Shown piece after piece: positions 8,573-16,384 of a stretch of 64,000 nt of DNA. Numbering within the stretch: position 1 is the first letter of the stretch; each line of letters begins with the position of its first letter. Location of the stretch: contig NZ_BAABHK010000007.1 of assembly GCF_039542055.1 (NCBI RefSeq), positions 426,847 to 490,846 on the forward strand. Reading direction: 5' to 3'. The position numbers and the translations under genes are program-made. Under the pieces are notes generated by a model that was not told where the DNA came from, searched no databases, and saw only the letters and a list, made by a program, of their open reading frames with translations. This stretch comes from Actinoallomurus vinaceus. GTDB lineage: Bacteria; Actinomycetota; Actinomycetes; Streptosporangiales; Streptosporangiaceae.

Positions 8573-9883
8573 GTGCACGGCCCTCCCGCAGTCCCGCCGC
8601 CCTCGTTCCCGACACCGTTCCCGCCAGAGCCGCAACCGCCGGAAGGCGCCGGTGCCGCACCGCGCGTACGGCGGCTGACGGCCTGGGGGATCGACACGGG
8701 GCTGCTGTGGGGCGCCGCCGTCCTGCTCGCCATGCTGACCTGGGCACGGCTGCACGGGTACGTCGTGAACGACCTGCCGCGAAAGGCCCTGTCGGCGACC
8801 GGCGGCCTGCTGCTATCCGGTGGCGACGTGGAGAAGGCCGCGACCGACTTCGGCACCGGCGTGTGGGCGACGTTCGTCGGCGACGTCGAACAGGCGTTCG
8901 TCCTGCTCATCGCGATCCAGGTTCTGTACCAGTTCGCCGGGCACGCCTGGCTGGGGCGCACGCTCGGCAAGGCGGCGATGGACCTCCGCGTCCGGGCCGC
9001 CGTCGGCGACGCCGCGAAAGCAGGCAAGGCGCGCGCCTTCCGCCGCGCCCTCGTCACCACCACGGGCGGGACGGGGCTGTACTGCCTGGCCTGGATTCTC
9101 CTCCTGGAGAGCCAGTTCGTCCTCGCGCTGGCCACCTGGATGTTCTCCGTCGGCGTCTTCGCCGCCAACAGCCTGCCCGCGCTCTTCGGCGGCCGCCGCC
9201 GTACGCTCGCCGACCTGCTGGCCGGGACCGCCGTCGTCCGCGCCCGGACGTATGAGCGCGCCGTCGCCGCCGCGCGGCAGGGCGCCGACCGGGCCTGGGG
9301 CGGCGCCCAGACGGCAGGTCAGGTCGCCTGGGACGGCGCCCAAGCGGCGGGACAGGTCGCCCGAGACGGCGCACAGGCGGCAGGGCAGATCGCCTGGGAC
9401 GGCGCTCAGGCCGCGAGCCAAGTGGCGTGGGACGGCGCACAGGCCGCAGGGCAGGTCGCCCGGGACGCCGCCCGCGAGCAGGCCGCCCGCATCGCACAGT
9501 CCGACCATGTGCGGCGCGTCGTGGAGTCCGAACGCGCCCAGCGGGTCCAGGGCATGGGCCGACGGCTGGGCGGCCGGATCAAGGACGCGTACCGGGAACG
9601 CGCGACCGGCCGCTCTCCCCAGGAGGCGTCGCCGCTCCCGGACGCCAGTCCCGCTCCGGCCCGGCAGGAGGCACCGCCGCCTCCGGACCCCATCGCTCCG
9701 GCTCGGCAGGAGGCACCGCAGCCTCCGGATCCCGGTCCCACTCCGGCGCTGCCGCCGCCGCGACCGCGCTTCGACCCGCTCCAGGGCTCGTACGGTCAGG
9801 AGACCCCGTACGTCCCGCCGCGGCGCACGCCGCCCGAGCAGGAGCACCGTCCCGACCGGCACGAGCCGCCCATGACTCCCTGA
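8573..9883 (+). CDS. RDD-family membrane protein with an 11-residue helical repeat
   Basis: 436 residues. A Pro-rich N-terminus is followed by an RDD domain (about 30-225) with hydrophobic segments and the R/D positions around RRLTAWGIDTG and LGRTLGKAAMDLRV. Residues 244-298 are five copies of an 11-residue unit of the form GAQAAGQVAWD; 11 residues make three helical turns, so a long amphipathic helix is likely. The C-terminal 100 residues are Pro/Ala/Arg-rich and low complexity. RDD proteins are membrane proteins of mostly unknown role, and some affect ion exchange. There is no Shine-Dalgarno sequence, but a good promoter places the mRNA start at the GTG. It is not obviously part of the lanthipeptide operon. 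Confidence 0.82.
   Translation: MHGPPAVPPPSFPTPFPPEPQPPEGAGAAPRVRRLTAWGIDTGLLWGAAVLLAMLTWARLHGYVVNDLPRKALSATGGLLLSGGDVEKAATDFGTGVWATFVGDVEQAFVLLIAIQVLYQFAGHAWLGRTLGKAAMDLRVRAAVGDAAKAGKARAFRRALVTTTGGTGLYCLAWILLLESQFVLALATWMFSVGVFAANSLPALFGGRRRTLADLLAGTAVVRARTYERAVAAARQGADRAWGGAQTAGQVAWDGAQAAGQVARDGAQAAGQIAWDGAQAASQVAWDGAQAAGQVARDAAREQAARIAQSDHVRRVVESERAQRVQGMGRRLGGRIKDAYRERATGRSPQEASPLPDASPAPARQEAPPPPDPIAPARQEAPQPPDPGPTPALPPPRPRFDPLQGSYGQETPYVPPRRTPPEQEHRPDRHEPPMTP
9302..9466 (+). repeat. 33-bp tandem repeat, five units, in coding sequence
   Basis: Five in-frame 33-bp units encode an 11-residue Ala/Gln/Gly-rich motif in which positions 8 and 10 vary (V/I, W/R). Being in frame and varied at the codon level, this is protein repeat structure and not a CRISPR or VNTR. 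Confidence 0.85.
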
Positions 9884-9970
9884 GCCGCTCCGACCGGACA
9901 GCGCGCCCAGGAGCCCCCTTGATCTCGGCGCAGGAGGAGCGGGTCCGTCCGGACGGGCCGTGAGGACCGC

Positions 9971-11119
9971 TCAGCGGGCGGGTAGGCCGAGGTGGCGGGC
10001 GATGAGCATCCGCTGGACCTCGGAGGTGCCCTCCCCGACTTCGAGGATCTTGGCGTCCCGGTAGAACCGGCCGACCGGGTACTCGTTCATGAAGCCGTAG
10101 CCGCCGAAGATCTGGGTGGCGTCGCGGGCGTTGTCCATCGCGGCGTTGGAGGCGACGAGTTTGGCGATGGCGGCCTCCTTCTTGAACGGCTCCCCGGCCA
10201 GGAGCCGAGCCGCCGCCGCGTAGTAGGCGAGCCGGGCCGTGTGCGCCCGCGTCTCCATGTCCGCGACCTTGAACTGGATGGCCTGGTACTCCCCGATCGC
10301 CCGGCCGAACGCCTCGCGTTCGCGCACGTACCTCAGGCACTCGTCGACGCAGCCCTGGGCGAGGCCGACCGAGAGCGCGGCGATGGCGATCCGCCCCTCG
10401 TCGAGGATCCGCAGGAACTGCGCGTAGCCGCGGCCGCGCTCTCCCACGAGGTTCTCCTCGGGGACGCGGACGTCGGTGAAGGACAGCTCGCGGGTGTCGG
10501 AGGCGGACCAGCCGACCTTGGAGTACTTCTTGCCCGCGACGAAGCCCGGTGTGCCCGACGGGACGATGATCGTGGAGATCTCGCCCTCGCCCGTCAGCGC
10601 CGCGACCGTGACGGCGACCGTGATGTCCGTGCCCGCGTTGGTGATGAACGCCTTGGAACCGTTGATCACCCAGTGCCTGTCCTCGAGCCGCGCGGTGGTG
10701 CGCATGCCGCCGGGCACGTCGGTGCCGCCGCCGGGCTCGGTCAGCCCGAACGCCGCGAGCCGCTCTCCCGAGCACAGGCGCGGCAGCCACTCGCGCTTCT
10801 GCTCCTCCGTGCCGAACCGGAAGATCGGCATGGCGCCCAGGGAGACGCCCGCCTCAAGGGTGATCGCCACCGAGGAGTCGACGCGGGCCAACTCCTCCAG
10901 CGCGATGCACAGGGCGAAGTAGTCGCCGCCCATCCCGCCGTACTCCTCGGGGAAGGGCAGCCCGAACAGGCCCATCTTCCCCATCTGCGCGATGATGTCG
11001 TACGGGAACGCGCCCCGCTCGTAGTAGTCGCCGATGACCGGCGCCACCTCGTCCCGGGCGAACGTCTCGACGGTGCGGCGCAGCGCCTCGTACTCCTCGT
11101 CGAGGGTGAATCCGATCAT
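9971..11119 (-). CDS. Acyl-CoA dehydrogenase, probable isovaleryl-CoA dehydrogenase
   Basis: A 382-residue FAD flavoprotein of the acyl-CoA dehydrogenase family. Seen: GLTEPGGGTDVPG (FAD/substrate loop), QIFGGYGFMNEYPVGRFYRDAKILEVGEGTSE (signature 2, with EGTSE), and YEALRRTVETFARDEVAP at the N-terminus. As last gene of a methylcrotonyl-CoA carboxylase/HMG-CoA lyase operon, it probably oxidises isovaleryl-CoA to 3-methylcrotonyl-CoA in leucine degradation; the substrate is inferred from context. Its ATG overlaps the TGA of the HMG-CoA lyase gene (ATGA), which implies translational coupling. ATG 11119 has GGGAGCG upstream. It converges on the RDD gene with an 87-bp gap. Confidence 0.92.
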   Translation of the reverse strand: MIGFTLDEEYEALRRTVETFARDEVAPVIGDYYERGAFPYDIIAQMGKMGLFGLPFPEEYGGMGGDYFALCIALEELARVDSSVAITLEAGVSLGAMPIFRFGTEEQKREWLPRLCSGERLAAFGLTEPGGGTDVPGGMRTTARLEDRHWVINGSKAFITNAGTDITVAVTVAALTGEGEISTIIVPSGTPGFVAGKKYSKVGWSASDTRELSFTDVRVPEENLVGERGRGYAQFLRILDEGRIAIAALSVGLAQGCVDECLRYVREREAFGRAIGEYQAIQFKVADMETRAHTARLAYYAAAARLLAGEPFKKEAAIAKLVASNAAMDNARDATQIFGGYGFMNEYPVGRFYRDAKILEVGEGTSEVQRMLIARHLGLPAR

Positions 11120-12048
11120 TGGTCGCTCCCTTGTTCTCTGGACAGGGCCTGGACGACGCGGGACGTGCTGGGTCGTCCGAGGCGCTCGGCCATCCATCGG
11201 CTCGTCTCGGCGAGGCGGCGCACGTCGACGCCGGTCTCGATGCCCAGCCCGTCGAGCATCCACACGAGGTCCTCGGTGGCCAGGTTCCCCGTCGCGCTCT
11301 TGGCGTACGGGCAGCCGCCCAGGCCGCCCGCCGAGGCGTCGACGGTCGTGACACCACAGCGCAGCGCGGCCAGGGTGTTCGCGAGCGCCTGCCCGTAGGT
11401 GTCGTGGAAGTGCACGCCGATCCGGTCGATGTCGACGCCCGCCGTCAGCAGCGCGCCGATGAGGGCGGTGACGTGCCCCGGCGTGGCGACGCCGATGGTG
11501 TCGCCCAGGGACAGCTCCGTACACCCGAGGTCGAGCAGGCGGGTGGCGACCGAGACGACCTGCTCGATCGGCACGTCCCCCTCCCACGGGTCGCCGAAGC
11601 ACATCGACACGTACGCGCGCACGTCCAGGCCGGCCGCGCGGGCCCGCTCGACAACGGGCGCGAACATCTCCACCGACTCGTCGACCGTCCGGTTGAGGTT
11701 GCGCCGGGCGAACGTCTCGGTCGCGCTGCCGAAGATCGCGATCTCGGTGACGCCGGCGTCGAGCGCCCGGTCCAGGCCGCGCTCGTTGGGCACCAGCACG
11801 GGATAACGGACGCCCTCGGCGCGCTCCAGACCGCCGAGCAGTTCGGCGGCGTCGGCCAGCTGCGGCACCCACTTCGGGTGGACGAAGCTCGTCGCCTCGA
11901 TCACCCGCAGCCCGGCGTCGGCGAGGCGGGTGATGAACTCCCGTTTCACCTCGACCGGGACGATCGCCGATTCGTTCTGCAGGCCGTCCCGCGCCCCGAC
12001 CTCGTAGACGGTGACCCGGGACGGCAGCCCGTCCATCGGAACGCGCAT
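11116..12048 (-). CDS. Hydroxymethylglutaryl-CoA lyase
   Basis: A 310-residue TIM-barrel lyase that splits HMG-CoA into acetoacetate and acetyl-CoA, the last step of leucine breakdown. Seen: VGARDGLQNE (substrate/metal loop), GVHFHDTYGQALAN (metal-binding His pair) and the signature GGLGGCPYAKSATGN with the catalytic Cys. It is full length for bacterial enzymes. ATG 12048 overlaps the TGA of the short duplicated ORF upstream, and its own TGA overlaps the dehydrogenase start. Confidence 0.95.
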   Translation of the reverse strand: MRVPMDGLPSRVTVYEVGARDGLQNESAIVPVEVKREFITRLADAGLRVIEATSFVHPKWVPQLADAAELLGGLERAEGVRYPVLVPNERGLDRALDAGVTEIAIFGSATETFARRNLNRTVDESVEMFAPVVERARAAGLDVRAYVSMCFGDPWEGDVPIEQVVSVATRLLDLGCTELSLGDTIGVATPGHVTALIGALLTAGVDIDRIGVHFHDTYGQALANTLAALRCGVTTVDASAGGLGGCPYAKSATGNLATEDLVWMLDGLGIETGVDVRRLAETSRWMAERLGRPSTSRVVQALSREQGSDQ

Positions 12049-12131
12049 CAGCGATCTCCCTTCGAGGTGACGACCACGAGGACCTCGTAGACCGTGACCC
12101 GGGACGGCAGCCCGTCGATCGGCACGCGCAT
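12048..12131 (-). other. 27-residue chimeric ORF made by an 83-bp tandem duplication
   Basis: The segment 12000-12082 recurs at 12083-12165. The extra copy encodes MRVPIDGLPSRVTVYEV, a near copy of the HMG-CoA lyase N-terminus, joined to LVVVTSKGDR, a near copy of the carboxylase alpha C-terminus. The ATGA stop/start overlap is kept at both junctions, so ribosomes can still pass by coupling from carboxylase to lyase. It is probably a relay ORF without its own function. Confidence 0.8.
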
Positions 12132-14119
12132 CAGTTGTCTCCCCTCGGGGTGACGACGGCGAGGACCTCGTCGAGGGCGACCTGCGCGCCGGGCTCCACG
12201 GTGAGCCCGCTGACGACGCCGTCGACCGGCGCGGTCACGGTGTGCTCCATCTTCATCGCCTCGACGATCACGAGCGGCTGACCGGCCACCACCTCGTCGC
12301 CGTCGGCCGCCTTGACGGCCGCGACGGTGCCGGGCATGGGGCTGCGCACGGCTCCCGCAGCGGCGGTGGTCTCGGCGGCCCGTGCGGCGAGCGGTTCGGT
12401 CTCCTTGAGCGACCACACCCGGCCGTCCCGGCCGAGGTGGCAGACGTCCCCGTCGCGGGCGCACACGAAGCGCGTACGGTCCCCGGCGTGGTCGACGGTC
12501 AGGTCGGCGCCGTGACGGCGGGCCGCGGCCCGTACGGGCTCGGCGCCGTCGACCGACACCTCCGCGTCCGCGGCGCGGCCGCGGATCCGCACCTCGCGTC
12601 CGGCGATCCGCCAGGTCGTCCAGGCGGGCCGGCCGACGCGCCAGCCGTCGGGGACGTCCCAGGGGCCGGGGCCGGGGACCTCCAGCGCGAGCATCCGTTC
12701 CAGGGCCGCGGCGGCGAGGACGTCGTCGGGGATCTCTTCGGCGGGTTCGGTGGGACGGCGCTCGACCAGGCCGGTGTCGAGCCGCCCGGCGACCACGTCG
12801 GGGTCGGCCAGCAGGGAGCGCAGGAACGCGACGTTCGTCCCGACGCCCAGCAGCGTGTACGAGGCGAGCGCGCGGTCCAGCCGGTGCAGCGCGGTCGCGC
12901 GGTCCGGCCCGGCGGCGATGACCTTGGCCAGCATCGGGTCGTACGAGCCGCCGACGACGGCTCCCTCGACCAGGCTCGAGTCGACCCGCACGCCCGGACC
13001 GGCCGGCTCGTCCAGCAGCAGCACCCGCCCGCCGGTGGGCAGGAAGCCCCGGGCGGGATCCTCGGCGTACACCCGCGCCTCGACCGCGTGCCCGGCGAAC
13101 GCGACCGCGTCCTGCCCGAACGGCAGCGGCTCCCCCGCCGCGACCCGCAGCTGCAGCTCGACGAGGTCCAGGCCCGGCCGGCCGCCGATCGCGACGGCCA
13201 GCTCGGTCACCGGGTGCTCGACCTGCAGCCGGGTGTTCATCTCCATGAAGAAGTACTCGCCGGGGCGGTCGGCGGAGACGATGTACTCGACCGTGCCCGC
13301 GCCGACGTAGCCCACGGCCCGCGCGGCGGCGACGGCGCTCGCGCCCATCGCGGCGCGGATCCGCTCGCCCTCCGGGCCGGTGCCGAGCAGCGGCGACGGC
13401 GCCTCCTCGACGATCTTCTGGTGCCGGCGCTGCAGGCTGCACTCGCGCTCGCCGAGGTGGACCACGTCGCCGTGCGCGTCGGCGAACACCTGGATCTCGA
13501 TGTGCCGGGGGTTGTCGATGTAGCGCTCGACGAGCAGGGTGTCGTCGCCGAACGCCCCGAGCGCCTCCCGCCGGGCCGAGGCGATCGCCTCCCGCAGCCC
13601 GCCCGGGTCCTGGACGCGGCGCATGCCCTTGCCGCCGCCGCCCGCCGAGGGCTTGAGCAGTACGGTCGCGCCGGCGTTCAGGCCGACCTCCATCGCGGCG
13701 GCGGCCAGTTCGTCGTCGCTCAGCCCTGCCTCGTCGCGCCCCGGCACGACGGGAACGCCCGCGGCGGCGACCGTACGCTTGGCCCGGATCTTGTCGCCCA
13801 TCGCGGCGATCGCGTCCGGCGGGGGGCCGACGAAGACGATCCCGTGGTCGGCGCACGCCCGGGCGAGGTCGGGATTCTCGGCCAGGAAGCCGTACCCGGG
13901 GTGTACCGCCTCGGCACCCGCCCGCACGGCCGCACCGACGACGTCGCCGACGTCGAGGTAGCTGCTCACCCGCAGGGCGGCGTCGGCCTCCCGTACGTGC
14001 CGGGCGTCCGCGTCGGCGTCGGTGTAGGTCACCACGGACCGGATCCCCAGCCGCCGCAGCGTACGGATGATCCGGCAGGCGATCTCGCCGCGGTTGGCGA
14101 TCAGTACGGAGTCGAACAT
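12131..14119 (-). CDS. Methylcrotonyl-CoA carboxylase alpha subunit (biotin carboxylase and biotin carrier)
   Basis: 662 residues. The N-terminal 450 residues are biotin carboxylase: MFDSVLIANRGEIACRIIRT, the ATP-grasp loop KPSAGGGGKGM, HIEIQVFAD, ECSLQRRHQKIVEEAPS and MEMNTRLQVEHPVTE. The C-terminus is a biotinyl domain with VEAMKMEHTV, where the Lys carries biotin. The pairing with a methylcrotonyl-type beta subunit and HMG-CoA lyase makes methylcrotonyl-CoA the likely substrate; acetyl- or propionyl-CoA cannot be excluded. Start at ATG 14119, two bases after the beta-subunit TGA. The stop overlaps the next ATG. Confidence 0.93.
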   Translation of the reverse strand: MFDSVLIANRGEIACRIIRTLRRLGIRSVVTYTDADADARHVREADAALRVSSYLDVGDVVGAAVRAGAEAVHPGYGFLAENPDLARACADHGIVFVGPPPDAIAAMGDKIRAKRTVAAAGVPVVPGRDEAGLSDDELAAAAMEVGLNAGATVLLKPSAGGGGKGMRRVQDPGGLREAIASARREALGAFGDDTLLVERYIDNPRHIEIQVFADAHGDVVHLGERECSLQRRHQKIVEEAPSPLLGTGPEGERIRAAMGASAVAAARAVGYVGAGTVEYIVSADRPGEYFFMEMNTRLQVEHPVTELAVAIGGRPGLDLVELQLRVAAGEPLPFGQDAVAFAGHAVEARVYAEDPARGFLPTGGRVLLLDEPAGPGVRVDSSLVEGAVVGGSYDPMLAKVIAAGPDRATALHRLDRALASYTLLGVGTNVAFLRSLLADPDVVAGRLDTGLVERRPTEPAEEIPDDVLAAAALERMLALEVPGPGPWDVPDGWRVGRPAWTTWRIAGREVRIRGRAADAEVSVDGAEPVRAAARRHGADLTVDHAGDRTRFVCARDGDVCHLGRDGRVWSLKETEPLAARAAETTAAAGAVRSPMPGTVAAVKAADGDEVVAGQPLVIVEAMKMEHTVTAPVDGVVSGLTVEPGAQVALDEVLAVVTPRGDN

Positions 14120-14121
14120 GG

Positions 14122-15729
14122 TCACATCCGGAAGATGCCGTAGCCGACGGGTTCGAGTGGGGCGTTGGCGCAGGCCGCCAGGGCGAGGCCGAGCACCCGG
14201 CGGGTGTCGAGAGGGTCGATCACGCCGTCGTCCCAGATCCGCGCCGTGGAGTAGTAGGGGCTGCCCTGGCTCTCGTACTGTTCCCGGATCGGCTTCTTGA
14301 ACTCCTCTTCCTCGTCGGCCGGCCACGCGTCGCCGAGCTGGTCACGGCGTACGGTCGCCAGCACCGACGCGGCCTGCTCCCCGCCCATGACCGAGATCCG
14401 GGCGTTCGGCCACATCCAGAGGAAGCGCGGCGAATAGGCGCGGCCGCACATCGCGTAGTTCCCCGCGCCGAACGACCCGCCGATGATGAGCGTCAGCTTC
14501 GGCACCCGCGCGCACGCGACGGCGGTGACCATCTTGGCCCCGTGCTTGGCGATGCCGCCGGCCTCGTACTCCCGGCCGACCATGAACCCGGTGATGTTCT
14601 GCAGGAACAACAGCGGGATCGACCGCCGATCGCACAGCTCGATGAAGTGCGCGCCCTTGAGCGCGGACTCGCTGAACAGGATGCCGTTGTTGGCCACGAT
14701 CCCGACGGGCTGCCCGTGGATGTGCGCGAACCCGGTGACGAGCGTCGGCCCGTACCGTTCCTTGAACTCGTGGAACCGGCTGCCGTCCACGATCCGCGCG
14801 ATCACCTCGCGCACGTCGTACGGCGTCCGGGGGTCGGGCGGGACGACGCCGCGCAGGTCGGCGGGGTCGACGGCGGGCTCCTCGGCGTCGACCGTGGGCC
14901 AGGGCGCGGGGCCGGGCGGCTCGAGCGTGGCGACGATCGACCGGACGATGCGCAGGGCGTGGGCGTCGTCGTCGGCGAGGTGGTCGACGACGCCCGAGAC
15001 GCGCGAGTGCACGTCCCCGCCGCCCAGCTCCTCGGCGCTGACGACCTCTCCGGTGGCGGCCTTCACCAGCGGCGGGCCGCCGAGGAAGATCGTGCCCTGT
15101 TCCCGGACGATGACGGTCTCGTCGCTCATCGCCGGGACGTACGCGCCGCCGGCGGTGCAGGAGCCGAGCACGGCGGCGATCTGCGGGATGCCCTTCGCGG
15201 ACATCGTCGCCTGGTTGTAGAAGATCCGGCCGAAGTGCTCGCGGTCGGGGAAGACCTCGTCCTGCCTGGGCAGGAACGCTCCGCCGGAGTCGACGAGGTA
15301 GACGCACGGCAGCCGGTTGTGCAGCGCCACCTCCTGGGCGCGCAGGTGCTTCTTCACCGTGACCGGGTAGTACGTGCCGCCCTTGACCGTCGCGTCGTTG
15401 GCCACGACCACGCACTCGCGCCCGGACACCCGGCCGACGCCGGTGATGATGCCCGCCGCCGGGGCCTCGTCGTCGTACATCCCGGTCGCCGCCAGCGGCG
15501 ACAGCTCCAGGAACGGCGAGCCGGGGTCGAGCAGGGCGTCCACCCGGTCCCGTGGCAGCAGCTTCCCCCGCGCGACGTGCCTCTGCCGGGAGCGCTCGGG
15601 ACCGCCCTGAGCCGCCCGGTCCAGGCGCTCGCGCAGCTCGGTGGCGAGCGCGAGGTTCTCCTCGGCGTTGCGCTGGAATGCCGCACCACGCACGTCCACG
15701 CGGCTCCCCAGCCGCGGAGCTTCCGACAC
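14122..15729 (-). CDS. Methylcrotonyl-CoA carboxylase beta subunit (carboxyltransferase)
   Basis: 535 residues with both halves of the carboxyltransferase fold. Seen: ARGKLLPRDRVDALLDPGSPFLELS, YLVDSGGAFLPRQDEVFPD, GSCTAGGAYVPAMSDE and ITGFMVGREYEAGGIAKHGAKM. These fit the methylcrotonyl/geranyl-CoA branch better than propionyl-CoA. It transfers CO2 from carboxybiotin to the acyl-CoA. GTG 15729 follows AGGAGGGC at 15732-15739. First gene of the four-gene operon, its translation start lies just downstream of the TetR operator. Confidence 0.93.
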   Translation of the reverse strand: MSEAPRLGSRVDVRGAAFQRNAEENLALATELRERLDRAAQGGPERSRQRHVARGKLLPRDRVDALLDPGSPFLELSPLAATGMYDDEAPAAGIITGVGRVSGRECVVVANDATVKGGTYYPVTVKKHLRAQEVALHNRLPCVYLVDSGGAFLPRQDEVFPDREHFGRIFYNQATMSAKGIPQIAAVLGSCTAGGAYVPAMSDETVIVREQGTIFLGGPPLVKAATGEVVSAEELGGGDVHSRVSGVVDHLADDDAHALRIVRSIVATLEPPGPAPWPTVDAEEPAVDPADLRGVVPPDPRTPYDVREVIARIVDGSRFHEFKERYGPTLVTGFAHIHGQPVGIVANNGILFSESALKGAHFIELCDRRSIPLLFLQNITGFMVGREYEAGGIAKHGAKMVTAVACARVPKLTLIIGGSFGAGNYAMCGRAYSPRFLWMWPNARISVMGGEQAASVLATVRRDQLGDAWPADEEEEFKKPIREQYESQGSPYYSTARIWDDGVIDPLDTRRVLGLALAACANAPLEPVGYGIFRM

Positions 15730-15739
15730 AGGCCCTCCT

Positions 15740-15755
15740 GTTAACGATCGTTAAC
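15740..15755. promoter_or_regulatory. TetR operator 1 of the leucine operon
   Basis: The perfect 16-bp palindrome GTTAACGATCGTTAAC lies directly upstream of the carboxyltransferase Shine-Dalgarno sequence, where a bound repressor would block the operon. Confidence 0.8.
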
Positions 15756-15764
15756 AAGTCCGAT

Positions 15765-15780
15765 GTTAATCAACGTTAAC
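15765..15780. promoter_or_regulatory. TetR operator 2 of the leucine operon
   Basis: GTTAATCAACGTTAAC matches operator 1 at 13 of 16 positions and starts 25 bp from it. It lies upstream of the TetR -10 box (TAGACT, 15790-15795), so it fits autoregulation. Confidence 0.7.
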
Positions 15781-15802
15781 AGCACCGTCTAGACTCTTGG
15801 AC

Positions 15803-16384
15803 ATGGCCGAGGCGACCGCTCCACCGACCCGCCGGCTGGAGATCCTCTCCGCCGCGGCGGAGCTGTTCGCCCGGCGCGGCTACCACGGCGTCTCCATCGG
15901 CGACCTGGGGCGGGCCGTCGGCCTCACCGGCCCGGCGCTGTACCGGCACTTCCGCGGCAAGGAGGCCCTGCTCGCCGAGATGCTGCTCGACATCAGCGAA
16001 CGCCTCCTCACCGAGGGCGGGCGCCGCGTCGAGGCCGCCGAGAGCCCGGCCCTGGCCCTGGACGCGCTGCTGCGCTGGCACATCGACTTCGCCCTCGACA
16101 ACCCCGCCCTCATCACGGTGCACGTACGGGAGCTGGGCAACGTCCCCCAGCCGCAGCGCCGCGAGATCCGCCGCCTGCAGCGCGCCTACGCCGAGGAGTG
16201 GGTGAAGGTGCTCCGCGTCATCCACCCGGACGCGGCCGACGACCGCGCCCGCTCCGCCACCCACGCGGTCTTCGGCCTGCTCAACTCCACCCCGCACAGC
16301 ACCGGCGACCTCAGTCGCGACGCGATGGCGGGGCTCCTGCACGCCATGGCCTCCGACGCCCTCACCGGCGCCTTCCGGTCGTAG
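15803..16384 (+). CDS. TetR-family repressor of the leucine catabolic operon
   Basis: 193 residues. The N-terminal HTH reads RRLEILSAAAELFARRGYHG, GDLGRAVGLTGPALYRHF and KEALLAEML. The C-terminus is the usual helical ligand domain, likely sensing an acyl-CoA of the pathway; this is inferred from position. ATG 15803 is 7 nt beyond a TAGACT -10 box with no Shine-Dalgarno sequence, so the mRNA is probably leaderless; a TTG 6 nt upstream is a less likely start. Its 3' end overlaps the convergent glycosyltransferase-like gene by 23 bp. Confidence 0.92.
   Translation: MAEATAPPTRRLEILSAAAELFARRGYHGVSIGDLGRAVGLTGPALYRHFRGKEALLAEMLLDISERLLTEGGRRVEAAESPALALDALLRWHIDFALDNPALITVHVRELGNVPQPQRREIRRLQRAYAEEWVKVLRVIHPDAADDRARSATHAVFGLLNSTPHSTGDLSRDAMAGLLHAMASDALTGAFRS

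Noticed and set aside
9971..11872. 633-residue minus-strand ORF as a longer acyl-CoA dehydrogenase
   Set aside because: The first 250 residues are an out-of-frame reading of the HMG-CoA lyase gene; the true start is ATG 11119.
12131..14326. Carboxylase alpha with 69 extra N-terminal residues
   Set aside because: The extension reads out of frame over the beta subunit; ATG 14119 begins the conserved biotin carboxylase N-terminus.
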